Part shown: positions 42,404 through 51,481 of the stretch, piece by piece
Position numbering within the stretch: position 1 is the first letter of the stretch
Layout of the letters: every line of letters starts with the position of its first letter
Assembly (NCBI GenBank): GCA_035714085.1
Contig: DASTMP010000005.1
Location: forward strand, 12,750-76,749
Length of the DNA: 64,000 nt
Origin: JAJVID01 sp035714085
Lineage (GTDB): Bacteria; Acidobacteriota; Blastocatellia; RBC074
Reading direction: 5' to 3'
Translations under genes and position numbers: made by a program
Notes under the pieces: model-generated
What the model was told of the DNA's origin: nothing
Databases searched by the model: none
What the model saw: the letters and a program-made list of their open reading frames with translations, nothing else

Positions 42404-43201
42404 ATGACTAAGCCCAGTTCGGAATTTGTCACTAAGAAAATTCCCCTCTACTACCAGTTGGAGAATATCCTGCGCGAAAAGATTATGTCGGGCGTATTCA
42501 CAGCGGGCGCCAGGCTGCCCACAGAGATCGAATTGATTCGCCTCTACGGGGTTGGTCGAATAACGGTGAGACAGGCTCTTGCGGCGCTCGCTAAAGACGG
42601 ATTGATCGAGCGGCGGCGGCGGCGGGGCACTTTCGTCACCGAACGCAAAACAAGGCGCCGGCCGTTTCAGGAGCGGATCGATTTGACCGGATCGCTGGAC
42701 GAGATCATTGCTGCGGAAGCCGGCGCGACTTTCAAACTGATCGAGATGAACCGCATCGAGGCTGATTCGCACGAGGCAGAACTTTTCAGTCTGGGAACTG
42801 GGGAGCCTCTTTATCGCGTCAAACGGCTCGGGCTGCGCGAGGACAAACCGCGCAATCTGACGCTGGACTATTTGCCCGCTGAAATCGGCGAGAAGCTGAT
42901 TCCCGAGGAACTGATTGCGGGGTCGCTGCTGCAAACGCTCGAGACCAGATTCGGATTGAAACTGAAGAGCGCGACGCAGCGGATTACCGCCGCGCTGGCC
43001 GATCCTTACCTGGCAAAATTACTGGATGTGCGCGTCGGATCGCCGATGCTTTCGATCGAACGCGCGGTCTACGCCGGCGGCGACACGCCGGTCGAGTTCT
43101 CTCAAACGCTCTCTAACGCCGATCTCGACGGCTATGCGATCCGCCTGACGCGGGGCAAATCCGTTCCGCAAGAAAAGAAAAGCAGGAAGCAAAAACGCTG
43201 A
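42404..43201 (+). CDS. GntR family regulator (HutC/UTRA subfamily)
   Basis: A 265-residue DNA-binding regulator. N-terminal winged helix (KIMSGVFTAGARLPTEIELI, then YGVGRITVRQALAALAKDGL and RRRRGTFV), then a UTRA ligand-binding domain (GEPLYRVKRLGLREDKPRNL; SPMLSIERAVYAGGDTPVEFS). Such regulators sense small metabolites, often sugars or amino acids. The ATG at 42404 and one at 42374 (overlapping the previous gene) are both possible; neither has a strong ribosome site. It converges with the next gene with no gap. Confidence 0.9.
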   Translation: MTKPSSEFVTKKIPLYYQLENILREKIMSGVFTAGARLPTEIELIRLYGVGRITVRQALAALAKDGLIERRRRRGTFVTERKTRRRPFQERIDLTGSLDEIIAAEAGATFKLIEMNRIEADSHEAELFSLGTGEPLYRVKRLGLREDKPRNLTLDYLPAEIGEKLIPEELIAGSLLQTLETRFGLKLKSATQRITAALADPYLAKLLDVRVGSPMLSIERAVYAGGDTPVEFSQTLSNADLDGYAIRLTRGKSVPQEKKSRKQKR

Positions 43202-44056
43202 TCAGTTAAAGTCGGGTAACTGGGAGATGCCGCTATCCCAGATAACCATGCAGGGAGGATCCTCAGGTAATACGTGTGGTATTGGGTGAGGATCCGGAGG
43301 CGTTGAGCCAGGATCTTCTTCGATCTCCACCATGTACTTCACGGCGCTGTCCTTCAAAACGAGAGCTTTGTAATATTCGGAGAAGTGATTGTGGGTGGGA
43401 TCTGCGTCCGGGTCATTGCTATCAGTTGGTCCATTAACAATAGACACTTCGTAATGTTTTTCGCCGCTGAGCGGAAGATTGATAAGCGGCTCAGCTTTAT
43501 GGTCTTTTGATCTCAAAATCAGATTCCCTCTGGTCTTCGAGATATCGCCTGCGATCATTGTCGCAAGAAACCCCAGGTCGAGCGGATTTGGATCGCCCTC
43601 CAGATTCATACGCATAACATCGTCAAGCTTCGCCGAATAAAATTCGCCATTCAGGATGTTCAGCGGGGCTAGAATATTGGGCTTGATCCTGAGGTGATCA
43701 TGTTTGTGAAAGGACTCGCTCTGTAAATCGAGGGCGTTGGCGAACGCTTGTCTGTACCTCGGATCATCCGGTTTATAAAGAGTGGCGGCCCCGCTCGGCG
43801 CCTCAGAGCCTTCTTTCTTTTCAACGTAGAGGAAAAGCGGAGCGATCTCCTTAACCTCTTCATGTTCTAACCTCAGGGATTGAAGGTCTGTCGATTGCCC
43901 TCTTTCCTTTACTTTGATTGTTACGGCGTGAAAATGAGCCTCGGTGTGGATGCCTGCCTGAAAAAGCTTTTGATGCTTGTCGTAGCAACAGATCATCAGT
44001 CCGTCGAGATAAATAGTGACTGAAGGCTTCTTGAGCAGGGTATCGAGCGGCGTCAT
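43202..44056 (-). CDS. Unknown protein downstream of sigma/CHAT genes (candidate CHAT substrate)
   Basis: A 284-residue protein with no signal peptide or membrane segment. I recognise no domain. It starts near SVTIYLDGLMICCYDKHQK, has a middle IKPNILAPLNILNGEFYSAK and a C-terminal HFSEYYKALVLKDSAVKYMV. The ATG at 44056 has GGAG ten bases upstream; a longer frame to 44497 reads through a palindrome and into the CHAT gene and is not used. It is the third gene of the ECF sigma-CHAT locus, 250 bases after CHAT, and its soluble beta-rich-looking sequence makes it a candidate substrate or effector. That is inference. Confidence 0.6.
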   Translation of the reverse strand: MTPLDTLLKKPSVTIYLDGLMICCYDKHQKLFQAGIHTEAHFHAVTIKVKERGQSTDLQSLRLEHEEVKEIAPLFLYVEKKEGSEAPSGAATLYKPDDPRYRQAFANALDLQSESFHKHDHLRIKPNILAPLNILNGEFYSAKLDDVMRMNLEGDPNPLDLGFLATMIAGDISKTRGNLILRSKDHKAEPLINLPLSGEKHYEVSIVNGPTDSNDPDADPTHNHFSEYYKALVLKDSAVKYMVEIEEDPGSTPPDPHPIPHVLPEDPPCMVIWDSGISQLPDFN

Positions 44057-44089
44057 AAGGTGTTTTCTCCTTTTACTGTGAATTAGATC

Positions 44090-44213
44090 GATTAGCAATT
44101 GCATGTATGGGAAGACGCTCTGGATCAGTACCGCGAGCGGTAGCGAGCGTGACTCAAAGTGAAGCGCGATCGCTACCGCTCGCGGTACTGATCCGTACAC
44201 GCAATTGCTAACC
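44090..44213. repeat. Long palindromic element between CHAT and unknown gene
   Basis: Inner arms 44122-44146 and 44170-44194 are a perfect 25-bp inverted repeat (core CAGTACCGCGAGCGGTAGCG). Outer arms around TTAGCAATTGC (44092-44102) and GCAATTGCTAA (44201-44211) add a second imperfect inverted pair, giving a ~120-base nested palindrome that resembles a non-autonomous mobile element. No target duplication was confirmed. Confidence 0.8.
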
Positions 44214-44224
44214 GCCATAAGACA

Positions 44225-44303
44225 CCGGCATAGTACCGCGCGCGACTGTCGCGCGGCTGTATCATAGGTCGACCGCTTGCTTACGCGCGGTGCTGTACCA
44301 GCC
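44225..44303. repeat. Second REP-like palindrome (GTACCGCGCGCG)
   Basis: A less perfect inverted pair (TAGTACCGCGCGCGACTGTC and CCGCTTGCTTACGCGCGGTG) next to the CHAT stop. Same family as 36245-36319. Confidence 0.65.
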
Positions 44304-44304
44304 T

Positions 44305-47300
44305 TTAGAAACTGCTGTAACCGCCAGTGACGATGAATGAGGCCCAATAGTAAGGATGCCGATATTCCGGCTCCGCTCCGCGCAACATCCCCAATTGCGC
44401 CGTTCTCAGCGCTTCCGCGGATGGCAGTTTTTGTGTTTTGCGAATGCGATGAAACTCGATCATCAAATTCCTGGTGGCCGGGGAATCTATCTTCCATAAA
44501 CTGGAGACGACCACGGGAACACCGGCGGCCAGAAAAGGTCGTGAGACGCCGATAGCGCCTTCGCCGTTAAGATAATCCTCGGCCCACGTCTGGCAAGCCG
44601 AAAGCACGGCCAATCGCCCGTGGCTCAGGTCAAGGCGGTAAATCTCGCCGACGAGCAGCGCGCCTTTTCGCTGAGAAGCTTGTCCGCCGGTCTCGGTCTC
44701 GGCGGCCAGCGCCAGCCTCGAAAAGAGCGGCGATGTCGGGTCGGGATCGTAATGTGTGGCGAGATGAATCACCTCGGCCCGCTCAATCTCGCGCAGCACG
44801 ACCTTCTTCTTCGCGTCCGGCCCGACCAGCAGATAATGTGAAGGATAGAATTTGGCGATCTCTTCTGATTCTATGGCTGCCGCCGGCAAATCTTCCAGGT
44901 CAGGGAAGACGCGCCGGTCAAAACTTGGATTCCCCACGCTCAACAGATGTTCCGGCGACTGGCCAGACTTACGATTGGCTTCCTCGGCGCAGAGCACGAA
45001 CAGAGTTGCGCTTGGCGCATAGGTCGGCAGGTAATCCTCAATAAAGTATCTGCCAGTCGCGCGGGAAATAAGCGCGCCGAAGGGCAGGCGATTGAGAACC
45101 TTATCTGGGGCGACGCAAATCTGCTTATTTGGCTCGATCAGTGGCGCGATTGGCTGCAACAGGACGTCGTAAAGCTCTTCCGCCTTCTGTCGCCACCTCT
45201 GGCTATCGCTGCCGGCTGGCCCGGAGATCTGTGCCAGAAAATCGGTAACCAGCCCGGTCAATTTAGAGAGAGGGATTTTCACGGTTATCTGCTCGAAACG
45301 CCTGGATGTAACCAACCAGATGATGAGCTTGTCTTCGAGCGCCGCGTATTGCAGAAGTTGTGTCCGCCCAGGCATGCGAGATTGTATTTCGGACAGAATC
45401 AACGGACTGGCAACTCCGGAGAAACGCGGTTCAGACATTCCAGTGGTGGCCTTTGCCTGATATCTGTTCTGAAAGGCGTCGAGCAGCGAACGAGCGCGAG
45501 AGGTCTCGGAGTATTCGAAGGCTTCTCTGGCGCCGTCCGGGCGCGCGGCGGTGAAATCAATCGCGATGTCGTAAACGCTCTGTTCCCGAGCGAAGAGACT
45601 GTTTCGATCGCTCTCATCCGGAATCCTGGCGCGCGTCTCCTCGTATAGCGTGATCACGCTCCGCAAGCTGTTGCGCGCCTCCGCCTCCTCACCGCGGGCG
45701 ATCTGGCCGAGAAGCCGTTCTTTCGCCACCATTTGAAACAGCCACGGATCATCCTTTTCGCGGCAGAAATCAGCCGCTTGCTCGATCATCGCTGCCCCCT
45801 CAGCGCCGGCCCCCGACAAACGGTAGGTCTGACCCAGAAAGAGGGCCGCGTATGCGGCCATTTCACGAGCCAGGGCCTCGGATTGCGCGCTCTGACTGAT
45901 CCGCATCCCGCGCTTGATGTATTCGATGGCCTCTTCATATTTCCCGAGCCTGGCGCAAGCCAGGCCGGTGTTCGTCAAATAACGAGACATGACCCACGGT
46001 GAATTCATCGTCTCGGCGAGTCGCAAGGTCTCCCGCGCGTAATCGAGCGCCGCCGAGTAAAGACCCAGCGAATAAAAACAGCGGGCGGAGATGGAATAGA
46101 AGCTGATGATCTGGCCTTGATCGGCGGCTATCCTTTCCGATAGCCTCAGGCATTCTTGAGCCTCTCGCCACGATTCACGGAATTTTCCAAGTCGCGCATA
46201 AAGGCCGGTGAGAATACTCAGGCTGCGCAGCCTGCCGTTCTCATCGCTGATCTCGCGGGCAAGTTGATGAGCGCGACGGCATATAACGACGGCGTTTGAA
46301 TACTCCATCAGCCGCACTTGTGCGTTCGCCATGCCGTTGAGCGCGAGCGATTGCAGCCACTTGTATTCACGCGCTTCGCTCGCCTGAGCCACTTCGCTGA
46401 GACTCTCCATGCCGCGCCGCGTATCTGCTTGTTGCAAGTAACAAAAGCCGCTCCACAATTCACTCAGCAGGGCTTCGCCCAGGTCGCCTTGCCGGCGGAA
46501 GACCGCTTGAGCCTGACCAAATTTCGTGAGGGCTTGACTGATGCGGGAATCCATGGAGTTCTTGAGGGCGTCCTTCAACAAACTGCGGGCTTCCGCCAAT
46601 GCCCGATCGCGCGCCGCCGAAGACGGGCTGTAAACACGCGCGAGGTCAGCGATGTATCTGTCGCCGCTTTTGCGTTCGGCCAGGGCGCCCAGATCGCTCA
46701 ATGCCTGCCATCTTTCCGTCGCATCCTGCGCTCGTCCATCCTGAGCGAGCGCGAGCGTCTCATCAATCAACCTGGTGGCTAAATGGTTACCAAGGCGAAA
46801 GTGGCTGCGGCTGAATACGCTCCAGATCCGCTCTTCATCGCCGGCTTGATACGCCTGCTTAAAAGCGTCGAAAAGCTCTCCCTCTCTTTGCGACACTCTT
46901 TTATTCCGCTCTTCGATCAGCTTGAGGTTGCGCCTGGCCTCTCCAGCCCAAGGGGAGACCGCGTCCTTTTTCAGATAATTATCCCAGTCATCTTTAGCCT
47001 GGAATAACTGCCCCAGGTTCTGTCGCAGGAGGGCGCGGTTGAAGAGCGGTTCGAGAAGAGAATTGTCCAGTTCAATCGCGCGGTTGAGATGTTCGAGACT
47101 GCGATCCAGCGTCCGCGGATCTCGGTCCGATTTCCCAGAAGCTTCAAGTTCGCTCTTCTCCATCAACGCCGCGCCAAGATCGCTGTGAAGCCTGGCGTTA
47201 TTGGGCTCAGTCTTAAGCGCCGCTTCAAATTCCGCGATCCCGTCGTCAAAATTCTTGCGCGCCAAATAGAATCGTCCCATCGCGTGATGCGCCGCGGCTG

Positions 47301-48036
47301 CCCCGGCTGCCCCGGCTGTTTGATTTTCCCTGGCTGCATCGTCCAGCAGGTCAAACGCGCGGCGTCGAGCCGGCAGATCAATGTCCGCCGGCTCGCTGTC
47401 GGCTTCCGGTCCGCCGCGCGTCTCGCGAAATGGGGCGTACTGCAATTCCGTAATTCGAGACAAGACCAGACGCCGCTCGCGATAGGCCTGATTGAGCGCG
47501 ACCATCCCTTTTGCCACTCGCGCGTCGACTTCGATCTCCCTATAGCCTCGCAGCCGGCTCCATATCCCGAGCCCGGATATCCCAAGTCCGAGCCCGATCA
47601 CGAGCGCCACAGAGACGGCGATCTTCAATCTGATCTGGCCGATCCTGGTGGATTGGCCAAGCTGGAACAAGGCGATCAGCCATTTCAGCATTTGCCGCGC
47701 GCTCCTTGACGCCTTGCCCACCCACGCCTCACCCGTCCTTTCCGCCGGTCCCGATTTGTCGTAATCGGCAGCCTGTTTCACCATCTCAAGCGCGATCATC
47801 AGTTTCTTTCGCCGCTCCGGCGTGGAGAAAAAGTTTTTCTCCAGAAGCTCGCGCTCACTTTGCGGCAGCGCGCCGAACGCATAATCGGTGATCAGCTCGT
47901 CTTCGATCAGCAGGAGGCGTTCGACATTCTCGTCGCCGCGCAGCAGATCGATCTCCACCTGTTCCACTTCATCCGGCGTCGCGACGCCCAGGATGTATCG
48001 CCTGATTTGATCTTCTTGTTTCGGTAGCAGAGTCAT
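44305..48036 (-). CDS. Anti-sigma–TPR–CHAT protease fusion, membrane-anchored
   Basis: A 1243-residue protein. Residues 1-95 look like a zinc-less anti-sigma domain (QIRRYILGVATPDEVEQVE, LLIEDELITDYAFGALPQSE, STPERRKKL), one transmembrane helix is at about 138-160, TPR repeats run from about 170 to 900, and the CHAT domain fills the C-terminus with its catalytic pair His1095 (HLATH) and Cys1148 (LSACQTW) intact. It follows an ECF sigma gene by 84 bases, so the N-terminus likely holds that sigma factor at the membrane. A protease in the same polypeptide could release it. ATG has GAGG five bases upstream. Confidence 0.85.
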   Translation of the reverse strand: MTLLPKQEDQIRRYILGVATPDEVEQVEIDLLRGDENVERLLLIEDELITDYAFGALPQSERELLEKNFFSTPERRKKLMIALEMVKQAADYDKSGPAERTGEAWVGKASRSARQMLKWLIALFQLGQSTRIGQIRLKIAVSVALVIGLGLGISGLGIWSRLRGYREIEVDARVAKGMVALNQAYRERRLVLSRITELQYAPFRETRGGPEADSEPADIDLPARRRAFDLLDDAARENQTAGAAGAAAAHHAMGRFYLARKNFDDGIAEFEAALKTEPNNARLHSDLGAALMEKSELEASGKSDRDPRTLDRSLEHLNRAIELDNSLLEPLFNRALLRQNLGQLFQAKDDWDNYLKKDAVSPWAGEARRNLKLIEERNKRVSQREGELFDAFKQAYQAGDEERIWSVFSRSHFRLGNHLATRLIDETLALAQDGRAQDATERWQALSDLGALAERKSGDRYIADLARVYSPSSAARDRALAEARSLLKDALKNSMDSRISQALTKFGQAQAVFRRQGDLGEALLSELWSGFCYLQQADTRRGMESLSEVAQASEAREYKWLQSLALNGMANAQVRLMEYSNAVVICRRAHQLAREISDENGRLRSLSILTGLYARLGKFRESWREAQECLRLSERIAADQGQIISFYSISARCFYSLGLYSAALDYARETLRLAETMNSPWVMSRYLTNTGLACARLGKYEEAIEYIKRGMRISQSAQSEALAREMAAYAALFLGQTYRLSGAGAEGAAMIEQAADFCREKDDPWLFQMVAKERLLGQIARGEEAEARNSLRSVITLYEETRARIPDESDRNSLFAREQSVYDIAIDFTAARPDGAREAFEYSETSRARSLLDAFQNRYQAKATTGMSEPRFSGVASPLILSEIQSRMPGRTQLLQYAALEDKLIIWLVTSRRFEQITVKIPLSKLTGLVTDFLAQISGPAGSDSQRWRQKAEELYDVLLQPIAPLIEPNKQICVAPDKVLNRLPFGALISRATGRYFIEDYLPTYAPSATLFVLCAEEANRKSGQSPEHLLSVGNPSFDRRVFPDLEDLPAAAIESEEIAKFYPSHYLLVGPDAKKKVVLREIERAEVIHLATHYDPDPTSPLFSRLALAAETETGGQASQRKGALLVGEIYRLDLSHGRLAVLSACQTWAEDYLNGEGAIGVSRPFLAAGVPVVVSSLWKIDSPATRNLMIEFHRIRKTQKLPSAEALRTAQLGMLRGAEPEYRHPYYWASFIVTGGYSSF

Positions 48037-48120
48037 AGGGGCCTCGAGGGGGAAATAATGAGTTGCTAGCCATTCCGCGCCCTGCCTTCATTACTGAATG
48101 CGGTGGGGGCTCGGGAAATT

Positions 48121-48732
48121 TCAAAGTTTTTTATCGGATGGCGGCTGTTCGAGGCAATCAGTGATGCAGAGGCGCATCTCTTCGTTCAGCCTGTGCATCT
48201 GGATGCGAAGCGCGTTGATCGAACAGCCGAGCTGCTCCGCAAGCAATATACGGTGATCGCGATTCAATCGGTTTCCTTCGCGATAATAGAGGATGAATAC
48301 CTTGCGCTTCTCCGGCTTCAGCTTATTCAAGCAGTGTCGCAAACATCTGCTGAGCGCTTCTCTTTCATCTTCCTTGCCCGTGGCGCCGGGCTGCGACGGA
48401 TCAGGCATATCTTCAGGCACGGGACCGCCATGTTTTTTGACTTGCCGGTTGAAATATTCGAGCGCTACGAAACGGGCGATGCCTTGTATGTATTTGGCCG
48501 GATCGCCCTGGTAGGAGCCTTCGATCGAAGGCAGTTGGCGAATCGCGCGATTAAAGGTTTCGTCGGCCAGTTCTTCGGCCGCGGAGCAGCCGCGATAGTT
48601 GAAGATGGCTATCAGGCCTCGGCGTATGGCTTCGTATTTGCGCCCTGCCTGCTCGCGGTCGGCGTCCAGCCAATCGAGAAAGCGTTCAAACGCCTCTCGG
48701 GTGAACTCCAAGTCCTTCAAGGGGTTGGACAT
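48121..48732 (-). CDS. ECF-type RNA polymerase sigma factor
   Basis: A 203-residue sigma-70-like factor. Region 2-like ELADETFNRAIRQLPSIEGS with YIQGIARFVALEYFNRQ, and region 4-like LNKLKPEKRKVFILYYREGN then LLAEQLGCSINALRIQMHRL. Members of such ECF groups are usually kept inactive by an adjacent anti-sigma protein, here the N-terminus of the CHAT fusion. The ribosome site is weak. No second anti-sigma gene is nearby. The promoter it recognises was not identified. Confidence 0.88.
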   Translation of the reverse strand: MSNPLKDLEFTREAFERFLDWLDADREQAGRKYEAIRRGLIAIFNYRGCSAAEELADETFNRAIRQLPSIEGSYQGDPAKYIQGIARFVALEYFNRQVKKHGGPVPEDMPDPSQPGATGKEDEREALSRCLRHCLNKLKPEKRKVFILYYREGNRLNRDHRILLAEQLGCSINALRIQMHRLNEEMRLCITDCLEQPPSDKKL

Positions 48733-49055
48733 ATAGCTTCTGAGGTGTTCGATTTGATTCGAATATACAGGGGTGGTCAGACCTGCGTGATTTTAAAACG
48801 CCCGTCTCAATGCGCAAACGAATAGGGGGAGGAGAAACCACGCTCGCTTGCGGCGGCCGAAAGAAATTTTTCGCCAACCCATGAAATTTCTCGCCAGGGG
48901 CTGGCACTACAGGAAGAATGCGCTCTTTTTAAATATAGCTGCGTCCTCAGCCGGTATGACGCCCTCATCCGATGTGGTATCCTCAGCCAGTTCCACATCT
49001 CATTCTATTTTCGCTCAGTAGCATATACGTAATAGCATATACGTAATGTTGTTAG
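48733..49055. other. Intergenic region upstream of the sigma factor
   Basis: No gene. A TATATT lies about 30 bases before the sigma start without a good -35. A 14-base direct repeat, TAGCATATACGTAA, occurs twice at 49019-49046. Confidence 0.4.
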
Positions 49056-49360
49056 TCACGCCAGAATTTTGTTGAAGTGATAGCCGACCTCCAGTACTTC
49101 GATCCCGTCAACCTCCTGAATAACCAGCCCACAATCGCCAATGAGTTTCTGTTTTCCCAGCAGAGGCGCCGGCCAGAGGCGTGGCCGTATTGTTCATAGC
49201 ATCTTTGATTGCGCTCGATCCATTCGCGCATCGCCTGATGATCGAGGGTACGGGGAAAGTGGGGCACGGCTTCGGGGGCGCCCCAGATTTCAAGAAGGCC
49301 GTCGAGATCATACGCCCAGATATCGCGCGCGCGCAATCGTTCGGTCTCCAAAAAGTAGCC
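49056..49360 (-). pseudogene. GNAT acetyltransferase remnant, frameshifted and truncated
   Basis: The N-terminal part reads ETERLRARDIWAYDLDGLLE, then REWIERNQRCYEQYG; after about 49180 the family sequence continues only in another frame (LIGDCGLVIQEVDG then VGYHFNKILA) and stops at 49056, about half a domain short. The N-terminus has no in-frame ATG. Typical of a decaying GNAT gene. Confidence 0.7.
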
Positions 49361-49491
49361 CGCTCATTGGCGTCACATCGATATGTCAGTTTTACCATGC
49401 CTTTGCTATAGTCATCGCTCATCGGCTTGTGATCGAGCCTATTATCAAACATTTTCTATGAAATCTGGCAAGAAATTGTTCAGGAGAAAAC

Positions 49492-50928
49492 ATGACACTC
49501 ACAGGATTGCCATCCGAATACGATAAATACGACGCGCTCGGCCTGGCCGAGCTGATTGCGAAGAAAGAGATTACGCCGGCGGAGTTGCTCGACGCCGTTC
49601 GTCAGCGTGTCGAGGCGATCAACCCGAAGATCAACGCCTTCAGTCATTTCTTCTTCGACAAGGCTGAAGAACAGATCAAAAGCGGATTGGGTAAGGGGCC
49701 GTTTCAAGGCGTGCCGTTCGCGTTGAAAGATTTAAGTCAGTACCTGCAGGGCACGATCACATCGGGCGGCAGCAGGGTCTGGAAGGATCAGGTGGCCGAT
49801 TACGACAGCACGCTCGTCACGCGTTACAAACTGGCGGGGCTGGTGATTTTCGGCAAGACAACGTCGCCGGAACTCGGCCTGACGACGACCACCGAATCTG
49901 TTCTGTACGGCCTGACGCGCAACCCATGGAACCTGGAACGGACGAGCGGAGGCTCGTCCGGCGGAGCATCGTCGGCGGTCGCCAGCCGAATCCTGCCGAT
50001 GGCGCATGCGAGCGACGGCGGCGGCTCGATCCGCATCCCGGCATCGTGCTGCGGATTGTTCGGATTGAAGCCCACGCGCGGGCGCTCGCCGATGGGGACG
50101 GCGCAGTTCGAGGGCTGGAATGGATTGTCGGCGCATCACGCCGTGACGATCTCGGTGCGCGACAGCGCGGCATTGCTGGACGCTATATCAGGGGCAGAAC
50201 TCGGAGCGCCTTACTACCCGCCGCCTCAACTGCGGCCTTTTTTGCACGAGGTCGGCGCTGATCCCGGAAAGTTGCGCATCGCGTTGATCGCGGATTCACC
50301 CGTGGGCACGCCGATCGATCCCGAATGCGAGAAAGCGGTAACGGAAGCGGCGAAGCTCTGCGAAGACCTCGGACACGTTGTCGAAGAGTCGAGATGGCCG
50401 ATGGACGCTGAAATGATGCGCGGGGCCTTCCTGACCATCATCAACGTCTCGGTCGCCAGGGCGTTGGAGGATGCGGCCGCGCCGCTGGGCCGCCCCGTGA
50501 CCGACCAGGACGTGGAGCCTGTAACCTGGGCGATGGCCCAGAATGGGCGCAACATCAGCAGCGTGGCCTATTCGAACGCCATCGCGACGATTCATCAGAT
50601 CGGCTTTACGATGGCGAAATTCCAGCGGACCTATGACGTGATATTGAATCCGACGCTGGGCAAACCTCCTGTGCCGCTGGGCTTGATGAGCCTGTCGCCG
50701 AAGGATATGCGGACGTTCATGAAAGAGGTCACTGAGTTCAGCCCGTTCACGGCGTTATATAACCTGACGGGACAACCTTCGATGTCCGCGCCGCTGCATT
50801 GGACTCCAGACGGGTTGCCCGTCGGTGTGATGTTCTCGGCGCGATTCGGCGATGAAGCGACGTTGTTTCGATTGGCCGCGCAACTTGAAAAGGCGAAGCC
50901 CTGGGCGGGGCTGCGGCCGACAATCTGA
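49492..50928 (+). CDS. Amidase (amidase signature family)
   Basis: A 478-residue amidase. Catalytic Lys79 (FALKDL), cis-Ser155 in GGSSGGASS and nucleophile Ser179 in DGGGSIRIP are all present. No signal peptide, so cytoplasmic. The AGGAG before the ATG is good. It heads the plus-strand run to 56577; spacing to the DinB-like gene is 8 bases, but the substrate is unknown. Resembles bacterial enzymes hydrolysing linear or cyclic amides. Confidence 0.9.
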   Translation: MTLTGLPSEYDKYDALGLAELIAKKEITPAELLDAVRQRVEAINPKINAFSHFFFDKAEEQIKSGLGKGPFQGVPFALKDLSQYLQGTITSGGSRVWKDQVADYDSTLVTRYKLAGLVIFGKTTSPELGLTTTTESVLYGLTRNPWNLERTSGGSSGGASSAVASRILPMAHASDGGGSIRIPASCCGLFGLKPTRGRSPMGTAQFEGWNGLSAHHAVTISVRDSAALLDAISGAELGAPYYPPPQLRPFLHEVGADPGKLRIALIADSPVGTPIDPECEKAVTEAAKLCEDLGHVVEESRWPMDAEMMRGAFLTIINVSVARALEDAAAPLGRPVTDQDVEPVTWAMAQNGRNISSVAYSNAIATIHQIGFTMAKFQRTYDVILNPTLGKPPVPLGLMSLSPKDMRTFMKEVTEFSPFTALYNLTGQPSMSAPLHWTPDGLPVGVMFSARFGDEATLFRLAAQLEKAKPWAGLRPTI

Positions 50929-50936
50929 ATCAAATT

Positions 50937-51416
50937 ATGCTCGTAATGCTGCGGGACCTGATATATCACAAAGGATATGCGAATGCCTCCTTGCTGAAGG
51001 CCGTTCGACAGCATGAAACGGCTGCTCAAGATCCGGAACTGTGGAAGCTGCTTCATCACATTATCCTGGCCAACCGATTTTGGCTGCGGTTAAGTCTCGG
51101 GCTTCCATTTGTAGTAGAAGAGGAATCGCGGACGCCGGAGTCGCTCGAAGCTATCGTGGCGCAGTATCGTGAAACTCACGAACAGGAGATGGAATGGCTG
51201 GCTCAGGTTCAGGAGCCTGAACTGGCGCGTGTTTTGGAGACGCCCTTCATCCCTGATTTCAGTTGTTCGATCGCTCAGGCAATGGTGCAAGTCTGTCTGC
51301 ACAGCCAGGGTCACCGCGCCCAGTGCGCAACCAGGCTCCGACAATTGGGCGTTGCTCCTCCGAATATGGATTTCATTCTTTGGCTGAAAGATCGCCCTAC
51401 TGCCGACTGGAAGTAG
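50937..51416 (+). CDS. DinB-like four-helix metal-binding protein
   Basis: A 159-residue protein of DinB/YfiT-type. Histidines in LLHHIILANRFWL and HSQGHRAQCATRLRQLG are in the usual metal-binding positions. Such proteins are often thiol-S-transferases or of unknown function. The start is uncertain (ATG at 50937 or 50946). Confidence 0.75.
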   Translation: MLVMLRDLIYHKGYANASLLKAVRQHETAAQDPELWKLLHHIILANRFWLRLSLGLPFVVEEESRTPESLEAIVAQYRETHEQEMEWLAQVQEPELARVLETPFIPDFSCSIAQAMVQVCLHSQGHRAQCATRLRQLGVAPPNMDFILWLKDRPTADWK

Positions 51417-51481
51417 GCATGGCCACGAGTTAACGGCTTTTACTCAGTTGAAGGGGCCGATTTGAAAGAGGTGGTTATCCA

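Noticed and set aside
44057..44497. 147-codon extension upstream of the 284-aa protein
   Set aside because: It runs across two palindromes and into the CHAT gene; the ATG at 44056 has a GGAG site.
44305..48036. Type III-E CRISPR Craspase
   Set aside because: Only the TPR-CHAT and sigma parts resemble it. There is no gRAMP (Cas7-11), no repeat array and no cas1/cas2.
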